The translations under genes and the position numbers were made by a program. Positions 27,401-39,400 of a DNA stretch of 64,000 nt are shown here, piece by piece. The stretch spans positions 4,241,540-4,305,539 of the forward strand of contig JABBOT010000002.1 of the NCBI GenBank assembly GCA_016165875.1, read 5' to 3'. Source of the DNA: Acanthopleura granulata. Taxonomy: Eukaryota; Mollusca; Polyplacophora; Chitonida; Chitonidae. Positions within the stretch are counted from its first letter, which is position 1. Each line of letters begins with the position of its first letter. The notes below the pieces were generated by a model. It saw only the letters and a program-made list of their open reading frames with translations. It was not told the origin of the DNA and searched no databases.

Positions 27401-30400
27401 TTTTGAGTAAAAGGAGTATTATGTTAAGATGTACATAGGCTGTCTATTAAATGTATGAGTCTGTAATATTTTTTTTTTTTTAACTTTTTATTATTTTTTT
27501 TTTGAACATTACCATATTCATTTTTTTTTTTCAATTAAATAAAAGTGCCAAATTATGTATTCATGTACATGTATAAACATAGAAGCAAACACACACAGTA
27601 CATGTGGTGATTTCATGATGAAATTGATGGATCACACTTTCTTGCTACAAAGCTTCATGCTGGAGGTCCGGATTTTGATCCATGATAACAACAGGAGCAA
27701 TTTTACAGCAAAGCCTTTTGAATCTTTAGCAGAACGAATCTGCATCTAAGCCCCTTAAGTGTGCATGCAAGACCCGACTTCTTGTAAAAAGGCTGGATGA
27801 GTTTCTATGGAAACCTTTATGTTTTCATGTTCTTTGAATGGATTGATTGTGTTGTTGTGTAATATCATTGGTTCTGAGAAATGTCCCCATTCCTGCCTGT
27901 CATAGAAGGACTCCACTGTTGTACATGTATGATAGTGTGATCTGTAAACTGTCAAGCTGACTGAAGACTGGAATGAAGTTCATGTACATGAAATGTGGGT
28001 GCATGTCAAACCAAAGGCCAATCCACACTGTGCCCTAAAGTAGTTCTGTTAACTGTTTGCCCGTAAACTTTGCTTAAAAATTACATTTCTAATGGTAAAT
28101 GGACATCAAAAAAATATTCCATTAGGATTAATGTATCATCCCATATTCCAAACAAACCTCGAAACGGCATCTGACATAATGATTAACTTTATAATAGACA
28201 AAATTTTTGGTCAGAATACACTAATTCTTTAAGGTTGGCTTCAAGAATCAGATATTCTTTTGGTCTTTTGAGATCAGGTTATTTACATATTTTATATTGT
28301 TGTGGAGTATGCAAATTAAAAGTAGAAGATGCTGTAACTCAGTGTAAATTTGAACACAGTTTGGTATGACCTGGATTCTCTCTTCATCAGATGTCTACAA
28401 TTATTATCACTGTACTTGGACTTTTGGATGGTGTTCGTAAGTTTGTGCTGTTACCCAGTCAGACATTGACTTGCCCAAACACTTAACCTGCATCCCTGAT
28501 TTCTGTCTAACATGCTTGTATCCTGTTTCTGTTAGAATGCTACATGGGAGAAGGTATGTATGATGCATGCTTATCAAATTTCTGTTAGTTTGCACACATT
28601 AATCTCTGGCACTTGTTCAGTTTTGTCTGTCTGTCTGTCTGCCATTTTAAAACATTCAGTATACACCTCCATCGCCAAATGCTTCCTATTCTGCTTGAGA
28701 ATGCTCACAGAAGATAACACAGTTGTTTTCATCTGTGATTGTCAAATACATTCCCTTTCAAATTAAGTGTAAGTATTTTTAGGGGTACATGTATATTAAT
28801 TGTTAGGATATAACACACTGAAATAATGAAGTATTTATGTTAACCCATGCACTTGTCAGATTCACTTGGTATTTTGCAGAAGTTAAATTCCATATTCACA
28901 AGAAAAGAATTGCACATGATTGTATACATTATGTGTGTACAAGGCAGTGCACCTGTCCCTTGTTAAAACCGTGACTCTGGAGGAAGAAAAAAGTGGATGT
29001 ACAAATGTACATGTATTCAGCACAGAAGGCGAAGTGGAAGGGCGTAGTTCTGTGGGGTGGGCAACCACAGCGTCTTTGTACCTGCTTTCTTTTAAAACAA
29101 CATGTACATGTATTACATGTCTGGAAATGATCCTGAGGGCTGGTGGATAGACCTGAGGTAGTAATGTGTCATATTAAGTCCCCTTAGAGATTGTGCATAC
29201 AACAGTAAACATATGTATGGTACATACATGTATATAAACAAGTGCTTACATGTTCTTTTACTTGCTAGCTATATATAGAAGACATGTAGCAAATAAGGAG
29301 AACATGATATAATTTATTAACACATAATGACTTCCCAGATGAACAATGCTGTTCTGTATATTGCCACAAGTCCTAGTGATTTACACAGGTTATCAGTATT
29401 GCATGTGTTTAACTTTAAAACTTGTTTTTAAGGTGAATAGAAATATCCAAATCTGGCAATCTGAGTAGTTTTACTGTTTTAGGTTGACATTGTAGGTGAA
29501 ATAGAGCATATTTATAGAGTGTATTTATACAGTAAAATCTGTACATGGATTTTGCGTGCACCAAATGTCCCTCAGACCAAATTCATAATTTCACTCCATG
29601 CTTCAGTCACTGTTACAAAATGCCACAGAAAGCAGGGGTCTTTTGGGGGAAAGCTTGTGATGAGAGGCTTGTTATGTTTTTTTTTAGCCGTAAATTGGAA
29701 CGTGTTTGCCATCCATCATGGCTGATGCCCTTCCCCACAGTTGATTGTATATTCCTTGATTTGAATACCCCTTTCTAACTGGGAATGTTACCAGACTGAA
29801 TTTTCAAACTTTGTCTGAAGCTAATTTCACAGGTTACTTGACAGGCTATTTCTCAGCCCAGCAGCAATGGGTAGTTCAGGTGGCCCAGCCTTTCCACACC
29901 TTCTCATCATGGAATGGTCTGGGCAGCCTGTATCCTACTGTCTTACCCACAAAGCCAGCTGTATAAGCAGTAATATACTTAAGCCCATGACCTTAAAATG
30001 TTTGCAGCCTTACAGCTGTGGCAATGTGCAATGATTTATAACTGTGTCTTCCTGAAAGCAAAATTCTGTTCCGGAACTCAGTACAAGGAAGAAAGACCTA
30101 CTTTTTTTCTCTCATCATTTAACCCACAGCCGTGTAGTGCTTCTCCTTCCTTTGATGTATTATACGTAGTCTACCTCATTAACACTGATTGCGATCATTA
30201 ATCAGGTTGTTTGTCTGATAACATTGTAGATCCTCCCGTTTGATATGTCTGACTTCGTGTGTAGGATGTGACCTCTTACATCCAAGTTAATAGTCTTCCT
30301 ATAAAACTAGGCTTAACAAAAACCAGGTTTTTCTGAACGTTACATGTTTTTATTGCCAACCTTTCTTTGTGACGATTTAGAATCTGATTCACATGGACTA

Positions 30401-33400
30401 TAACCTACATGCAGTGTATGTCAGGTTGAACATGTAGATCTAGTGCCTGTCCCTGACACATACATACAATGTTCTGTGTTGTTTTTATGCTTTGTCTGTT
30501 TTGCATTTCCCCATGTTTATGTGTCATTGATTGTGCATTTCCCCAAGTTATAATATTTATAATGAATTTGAGGTACTTTCCCAAAGCTGCATGTACACTG
30601 TTGTCTTAATACATGAATAATACACCTGTATGTATATGCACTGTATTATCTACATTTTAATACACTTACATGGGTACATGCACAGGTAGTTATCAACATC
30701 GTCTAACGAATCTCTGTTTTACCTGTATCTTGCAGGCATTGCTAACTTTCCTTACTTTGTATTAACTTTGTGCCTTGCCGTCAGACTTAGATCTCAGTCA
30801 GTAAGGAGTTCATGCAGCTTTGCAGTGAACAAAATAGCTAGCTCATAATTAATTGACTGCCTTGACCATTGGGAATAAGGAAGACGAATCATGTAATAAT
30901 GAAGTATTAATGTAATGTTATCAATTTGATTGATAATGTTTTGGAAAGAAGTGAGATGTCTGTCCACTTCAAATCCATTGAGGATGAAATGAATGCAGTT
31001 CCGCTATTGTGTCATTGTTTCATTATTAACAAGCCTTTCTTGGCTCATACCAAAGATAATGGCATCACATTAAACTAAAGCCCAGGTCATCAATAAAAAT
31101 ACATGAATATTCATTAACCAAACAGATTTAAAATGCTCTGAAATATTCATTGGACTTTAGATAGGATTTTAAAAAAAATCTCCCTATCTTTATTTCTTTA
31201 AAATCTCTATCTTTTTATTGGCATTTGTTATTTATCTTTTTTATTGGTGGCCAGAATGAAAGAAAAAAATCCTCTACTAACCACCACTATTTTTACAGTC
31301 AGTGTTGTGTTGTGCCCAGTGGTGACTTTCTAAAGAAGGCCTGAAGTCTGGAATTGCAGCCAAATACATTTGCACTTAATTAATGTATTCTCAGTGACCA
31401 GACATTTATGTATAGAGGTCTATCTAGAAAAATGACATTGTAACTAGTAATGGAATTTAAAGAATGGAACAGACTTTAGTATGTGAACTGCTACTGGACA
31501 GGGTCTGTGTAAATTTATAATAGTGTCTCCTTGTTTAAACATACTCTAGCCATAAGGTTGCAGTATTGCCAGAGTTGTGTCAAGCCATAATCTTTCATTC
31601 ATTATTTTTTTTTTTTTTGTTCACTTTTTACATCTAAGGCAACGATTTTGTCCCATGCATGCTGTTGCATTCTATTGCTTTAGGCAAACTCACTAGAAAT
31701 TCCATTAGTCAAGTGGTGCAGATTGTCTCTGTGATTGACAGTAATTTCTGGATGGATAAGAGTGTCTAAACCCCACACTGTCCTAGTGTGTAGCTGATTG
31801 AAGCAGCCTGACTCTACTTAACCACCCTCTCCAGCTAACACTGACTTTTTAGACTAACTTGACAGGGTTATTACATCAAGTACGCCGTGACGTGCAACGC
31901 CTCATTGACTGTCTTCTTGTACAGTAAGCTGGCTCGCCTTGACAGGAAGTTTCAGTCTGTCACATAAAACTGAATTGCATGTAGATAATCTTTTTGCAGT
32001 GTTGTGCCTATTGACTTAGACTATCTGTTGCATACACAAGAGCTATCTTTCCTGTTTTCGCAACTTTTATGTTCAGATCATGCTATGGGTACCGTTTGAT
32101 CATGCCTCTTATTAGCAGCTTTTTTTTTCCTTAAGGAAAATTTCATCTTAATTTCATCAGAGAAATTGTTATTTTTTGTTTTGTTTTGTTTTTTGGCCCT
32201 TATCTTGTCCTAAAAGTTTTAGGAAATCACTTTCAAATGGAAAATTACACAAGTGTTTTACTTTATATTGTAGCATAACTGATTTAAAAACGACCCCGCC
32301 TCACACACACACACACACACTAACTTTGTGTAGTATATCAATTGAATCAATTTATTAGCCCAAGCAATTCCATAAATACAGCCCCCTCGTCACTCGTCAC
32401 TTAGTTAGGATTGGTTTGAACACGACTTTCAGTGATGGTTCATGGCTCATGCAAGTTACAGAAACATGTGTTCTGAACGAAAACTTTCAGATTTGGTGTG
32501 AAAAAAAAATCAATTTCCTGAAGTGGAGGTAAAGCTGTGGAAATCTCAGATCAAAGCAGGATCTCAGAGTAGAGTGCTGGTGACAGGAGCTTGGGAGAGA
32601 CTGCTACTGGATAAAATCATTAACCCATTTCCATGCCATTGACAAGGGAGGCCGGGCCAATTCATTTGTACCGGCTTTACCAATTAGTGCCTACTGACAG
32701 CTGGCTAAGGCTATAGTCCCCCAGACAAAACACTTAACACAGCGCCAACACCCAGCCACAAAAACCTGGCAACTGACACAGAAGAAGAGGGTACTGTGGT
32801 AGTGAGTGAAGGCTGAGTGACGGAGATCACTGAAGCTCTACACCTGAGCCCCTCAGACCAAGAGACCTGCACTGTCCTCAGCGGACTCCTCACTTTCTCT
32901 CGACCCTTGCTGGTGGTCTCTGGCTCCATCCATTAGCACCATCTTGACTGCCAAGACAGAGATCCTCCAGAAGATACAAGTGGTATGATGTCCAGCCAAG
33001 TCCCCAGGTTGTCTGGTGCCACTGTCACTTCACAGCTCAGCTGTGGGCTTAAAAATAGTTTTACAAACATTTCAGAGATATTCATGGGTTTTTTTTTTAT
33101 GTGTATTCATTGTAAATCTACATGTAACTTCTGTACAAGGGAAGTCTTAAAGTAAAAGATAGTGCATGTTTTAAGTTGCCAAAAAGATTAATAGATGCAA
33201 TTTTATTTCGGTAAATATTTTTGTAATCAGCTACTTTATGGACATTTCACCTGCTCTGTTGACCAACATGAAACACAGCCATTCTGTGTGGGCTGTGATG
33301 TTATTCTTCCAAGTGCAGAACAGTCTTGTCCCCTGAGACTGTGGTAAGCTGGTTGAATCTTAGGTTTATGACATGAAATGATCAAGAAACTTACTCCCGC

Positions 33401-36400
33401 CACAACACAAGGGTCTGGAAATACTTTGCCATGCTGTTCACACATGTACTTCTTATAATTAAAACATATAACATTAAAACAATGTTCTGTCCCTAAGCTA
33501 TTACATATGACAGTCAACTGCAAAGATTTACGTCACAGCTTATAAATAGCTAATATCTCCTAGCTCTCCGATTGGTAAATCTCGCATAAACTTAAAAGCA
33601 TGGGCACAGTCAGATCCCTAGTCTGCAGCAAAATACTCCACACTTCAAACAAAGATAATTCAGCAATGAATTCATACAGGTTTTTGCATTTAAAAGAGAA
33701 TTTTGTAATCTTTATAATGAGCAGTACCTCAGTTATGAGCTGTCTTTCACTTTAATCAATGTATCTAAAAACAATCTGGTGATTATAAGTACATGTTCAT
33801 GTACCCAAAAAATACTAAGAATTAAGATAGCTTTTCAGCCTTGGTATTATATCAGAAGAAGACTTGATAAATTACATGTACTGTTCATAAAGTTTCATAT
33901 AAATGCTAGACCTGTCCTTGTAAGGGGTAACCATGGGTACGTGTCTAAATGAACTAAGTTTTCCGGAACTGGATAACGTTTTTTTCATATGGATCGTTCC
34001 AGTAGCAAGCAATGAAAACCAACTTCAAATTTCCCAGTATTTAAAACCACGCTCAAGAATTTCTCAGATCGTAGGGCAGCAGTCTGGATTTTGGCTGGAA
34101 GAAACGGAAGCACCTGGCAGAACAAACAACCTGTTAGACATACATGTACCTACACCTGACTTCAGGCAGCAGCCAAACCAGCTGGAGTTGAATCGTAATC
34201 ATCACACTTATTGGTTTAGTGATAGTGCCAAAGAGGCCCCTCCCCATGTTTGTAGTCATATTTATGATGGTCTGTTCTTTATAACAAGCTTCCAAGCCCC
34301 AATCGCTGAAGGAGAATGAAGGAGATAAAATTTGTTCGAAACAAACATGTTTCTTTCGCTCCTAGACAGTGCAGAAATTTTGTCGTGGTGACACGCATCA
34401 TTCAAAGCAAACAGTGTGACCCTTCTCGTTAAGCCCGAGAAGTGTAGCAGAGCAGAGTTACTTTGGCCTACGGTGTCAAGCACCAGTCAATCACTCAGCC
34501 AAATGAGAAGCTGTTTTTCAGCTGGTCAGTTGTCATGTTTGTCAGATTTGAGAAGTGATCAAAATGTGATCCTGACCTCCGGGAACATCAAATGTTGAAA
34601 ACTACACATCAAACTCTCATTCTATGTAAAGGCAAAAAACCTGCCATCCATAAATCCATCGAGTTGTTCAATTTAAGAAGGCTTTAATAAGCAGACAAGT
34701 TGTATCAATTTCCTTGAGTTAGGTTTACGGGAGAGTTGAATTCCATTTGCTCACTAGCAGTTCCTTCATCGTTACTTGGAAATGGGGCTGAGTTTTTTCA
34801 CTGGTCAAGGTATTTTAGGCAGATGATGAACCACTCGAGATGAAGAGAAAGTATTTCTGCTGTCAGCTCGGTGAAAGCTGGAGAATGTTGGGAAGAGGCT
34901 GGAGGATGGGTTGCCATGGCATCTGGTGGGGAATTCTCCTGCTCGTCAGCCGGAGACCCATACTCTAGCAGGCAGGCTTGAAAGATGGCACTCTGCTGTT
35001 GATTATTTCTCTAAACAAGCGTCAAATTGTGTTACTCCATAAAGGCTTGTCTCTCTCCTAGATAGAGTTAATGACATGCTCTGGTTTACCATCGAAATGT
35101 AATTAATGTTTCTTCGTTTCTCTTTCTTCAGATGAATTTTGATGTGTGCATAGTCTGATCAGCATGTTTTGTACTCCATTTTTTCTGCTTTTGGCTTCAA
35201 ATCAAGATTTAACTGTCATAGAACTTGATGTAAATTACACCAGCAGTCAGTAAGTCATCTGGGGTTTAATGGAAGCTCTAATTTTTTCTCTGGAGGAACT
35301 GGTGCCAATTACTGTCGGATATGTCCAGTCAGAGTGCAGTCATTTCCCTCCTGTCATTACCAAAAGTTTTCAAATGCAACAGGAGTCTAATTGGATTTTC
35401 AAGCACAAAATGTCATCCCATTTTTCCCCTTAAGTAAAAGTTTTAAAGATGATCTTGCACAACATGTATTGTACACCATGCACTCTGCCTGTAGTTATAT
35501 GCACTTGTATAATTCAAAAGTTTAAAATTTTATTCAGGCGCATTATGTTATTTTGAAATGACAATAATTTGTCACTAAAAATGGCTGTCTGCCACATGTA
35601 CATGTAAAATTGGTGAGCAAACCTTATTTTTTGACGGCAATTTCATGTTGTCATTGATGCTACACTGGGGTGATATTAAATTTATTCAAAGTTTCATTTG
35701 TGCTGCAAGGAGAATAATCTTTAACGGGACTACATTACTACGTTGTCCATATCCCATATTCTAGATGTCTGTGTGTGGTTGCACAATTATGCTGCACATT
35801 TTTTTATTCCTTTGTAGTATTCCATAGTATGTATAAGGCATGATGAATTCGGTTCATATCGGTACCCGGTATCACTGCTATCTCATAATCCAGTCGTGAT
35901 CTTGGAATTCTGGAATCGAACAAGTTTTGAGTGGTTTATGGGAGAGCACAAGACCTGCATGTCATTAAGCACATGTACAATCAGTTGACCAATTTACACA
36001 ATCCTGTATTTACATGACTGCCTTAGATCATCTGGTGTCACACGGCTGTGCTGACCAAATCGGCCAGTTAGCTGTGAAATACTGCCTCTGCGTGGCAGGC
36101 AGGTTAGCAGTAATTTATACAAGAGCACAGCCATGTAATATTTTAGCGGGTTGCCAATTTAATAGCGATTCTGGATGTCCCGGGAAGCAGTGAGCGATGT
36201 GGTCATTTGCTGGGTAAAAGGCAGATGCTGTGATCGTGGCTGGGCTTGCTCCTAAACAATACCCAGCGAAATCTCCAGTGTTTAGTTTGTAGGCACGAAG
36301 AAATCAATGCTCTCAGAACTTCTCCCACACCATTTATTGAGATTTACGAGGTAAATGTCAAATCCTCGATATGACTCAATAGGAATAGCTCGCAGCAATA

Positions 36401-39400
36401 TCAAATATTTATGGATGTCGTTATATCTCCAGCCCTTGGCTAGAATAATTCTTGGCTCAGTTCTTTGACGATTTCTATCCGGGCCTCTCTTGTCAGGGAA
36501 CATGGCTGTTGAAATTGACCCTGCCTCAGACTAAACTATTTGCATCCACACTTCCTTCTCTCTTTCTGTATCTCGCTCTCTCTCTCTCCCTTTTTGGTTT
36601 TTTCTTTTTTTTTTTTGGACTATTCCTCTTTTTTTCTTTCTGTTTTTTGCTTCGCCCTTTGCATCGTCTTTTTTTTTTTTTTTTTGTCTTTTTTGGGAGA
36701 TTTGTAAGATTTATGGTTTGTAGTTCAGTTTAGATTTTTTTCGCTGCCTTGTCACAGTTGATTTGTCTTTTTCTGTTGGAGTTCACCATTTTTTCCCCAT
36801 AACTGTGCTACAGCACAAGTGTTCACTTTCTTCAAAACCGGTATTTGAGATCTCAGAGAAAAATGTTGAGGACCACATTTGTACCATGGGTGGTACTCTT
36901 CCACATGTAGATTACCTGTAAATCTACTTCTGTTATGGCAGAAAATTGCTTTCTGTTTATCTGATTTTCCCCCTATTAGCTCCACATTCTTTTATTGGCT
37001 TATCTGGTTTTGCCAGGCTGTACATTTTTCACAAGGTGGAACTTTGTTGTGACAGGTACATAGTATTCCAAACTGTTGGGTGTTGTTTAAAAAATCAATT
37101 ATAAGTACATGTACACACCAGCTGTGCCAGGTAGTCAGTGGTTCCTCAGGCACTATAATCTAGGCATGCTGGGATAGAAAAGCATCAGATACTATATGTT
37201 CCTTAAGATTTTATTGACTGCATTTAAAGTAGTTTCATAAAAGCATTGTCTGATTGATCACATACAATTAAAATCTAGTGTAAAAGTGTTAGTTTTTAAG
37301 GGAAATAAAATAACAATGTTAACTTTGTTTTGACACGATATATGTGTGGATAAGTGCATTGAATTGCATGCATTACACATTGGGAGATAACTAAGCTGTA
37401 TTTATGATGTTTTAGAGTAGTCTCCCTTGAGAAAGTTGCTGTTACAAAATTCTGTAGATCTTTAAATTACATGTGGAAAAGGTTGTCTGTAACTTGCTCT
37501 GATTGAATGGTTACCCCAGACACTTTGGTTTCCTCTACTTCTAACGCTAACAGCCATCATGTAATTGATTGTGAAAACAAAGGTATGGCATTAATACTAT
37601 CAAACTGTTTTCTTTTTTTTTCTTTAGGAAGTGGATATTTTGTGGTGACCCCTGACACGTACAGACTGCGCTCTGACGACCACAGCCAAACATACGGAAC
37701 AGCCATGGTGCAGTACCACCCCATGTACATACCTGTCCCCCACTTCAGCCACCTTCCACCTGGTTACCAAGCCAACAGAGCCACCCAGATGAGGACGATT
37801 TCATGTCAGACTAGGGGTGAGGGTGACCCTCCCAGTCGAGGTCGGGTCAAACTTGAGCGAAGTCACAGTATGAAGGGCACTAAGGGTAAAGACCTACCCC
37901 AGAAGGAATCTGTAGATGAGCCTGAGTTAAAGAGGAGCATGTCCGTCAAGTACAAGACAGAGAGAGGCAAGACGGTGTACAAGGACATTAATCTGAAAAA
38001 CAGTAACCTCAACCAGGAGAAAGACAAAGGTATGTTCAAGACAGGTGTGTCCTTGTTAGTGCAAGAAAATTAGACTTCTGTCATGTACTATCATGTGGAC
38101 GGGGTATGAACATCTTGAACTGTTTATCTTACTGCCCAAAGTGAAAGAAAACTCTTTACACTCACTTGCATATTAGCAAGACATATGTAATTGTCAGGAA
38201 ATAAACCATATGTTATTGGTATTTTTTTTTACCACTTGCTTGAATTGGCTCAGTTTGTCTTGATAAATGTTTAAATTCAGATGCAGTGGTATTTCTGCTC
38301 TGCCAGATTTACATACTTTTTTTTTTCTAAAAACAAACAAAACAGGAAATGAACAAATAAAACTGAAGGGACAAGACATCTGTGTAAAACAAAAGTTAAG
38401 TGTGCATTCAAAGTTCCAGCCCATCCTGTTATAGTTTTCATGATTCTTTTCCAGGTGAGAAGGTTTCATTGCTGAGTAAACTGTTTGGAAAAGGGAAGAA
38501 GAAAGCCCCGCCTCCACCACCGGTCAAAGAAGTGGAGTATGCGTCATTCTCTGCTCAGTTCCCACCTCCAGAATGGCAGTGGTACCAGCAGCAGATTGAG
38601 AAACACCGGCGAGTGGAAGACTGGGTCAAAAACCAGATCCCGAAGTCTGATACCTGGCCATACCTCCAGGCTCCTCCTTATAGTGTGGAGTACAATGGTG
38701 CAAAGCCTATGGCAGTATTTGCCCCGGGAGAGCCGCCACATCAAGGACAGTTCATGCCAGTACCCTGTCCAGTGCACTCAAATGGGGAACCTGACCAGCA
38801 TGGTGACAGTCATCAGCGAGCAGCCACCATACCTTCACACAGACACTCCAAGCGAAAACAGGGTCGTAGTAAATCCCTGACTCGACCGGATGGACACCGT
38901 CACAAGGGGAACTCTGAACTGACACGTAGTGCTGAGAGACTGAAGTTGTCATATGAGAGCTATGAGCATGGAGGCAGTAGTGTGGAAGTGAAGGAGAATA
39001 CTGACCCTCAATTACAGGGACCCCCGCACCCAGTCCACAGCTTTATGTCGGTTGATGAACATCCCTATGGTATCCCTTATCACAGTACCCCAAGGGAGCC
39101 AGGTGTGCCCATGCCAGGTATGCCTATGCTGCTCCAGCCTCACCCCTCCTATATAGACGAGTCATACCAGACACATAAAGGGGAGCTGTTGACGGAACAA
39201 AATGTCCAGGCTCATGGGAAACACGACAGCAAGGAGCCACACTACAACAGGAGAGCCTACAAGGCCAAGAAGAAACAACAAAGGGCCAGCGACAGTCATA
39301 GAAGAAGCTTTAATGAAGGAGACATCAGTTATGAGTATCAAGGCAAACTGCCCAAAAAGGAGTCTTCTTTCGCCGTGTCCTGCGAGAGTGGCGTCAACTG

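Larger units (their letters stand above)
24410..37627 (+). other. STOX intron of about 13.2 kb
   Basis: It lies between donor GTGAGC (24410) and a T-rich acceptor ending in TTTAG (37627). No coding exon was recognised in it. It holds a 3-copy 40-bp minisatellite at its 5' end, an (AC)n run near 32.3 kb, a pyrimidine-rich tract at 36.5-36.7 kb, and repeat-poor islands at about 26.85, 30.8, 32.6 and 36.0 kb that could be regulatory. No SINE copy was seen in it, unlike the right third of the window. Confidence 0.75.

Noticed and set aside
33933..34319. 128-codon + strand open frame in the STOX intron
   Set aside because: No recognisable domain, no consistent splice sites and no homologous continuation into neighbouring frames; best explained as chance.
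36452..36733. 93-codon Phe/Leu-rich frame resembling a membrane protein
   Set aside because: It is the translation of a pyrimidine-rich tract with T-runs, not a gene.
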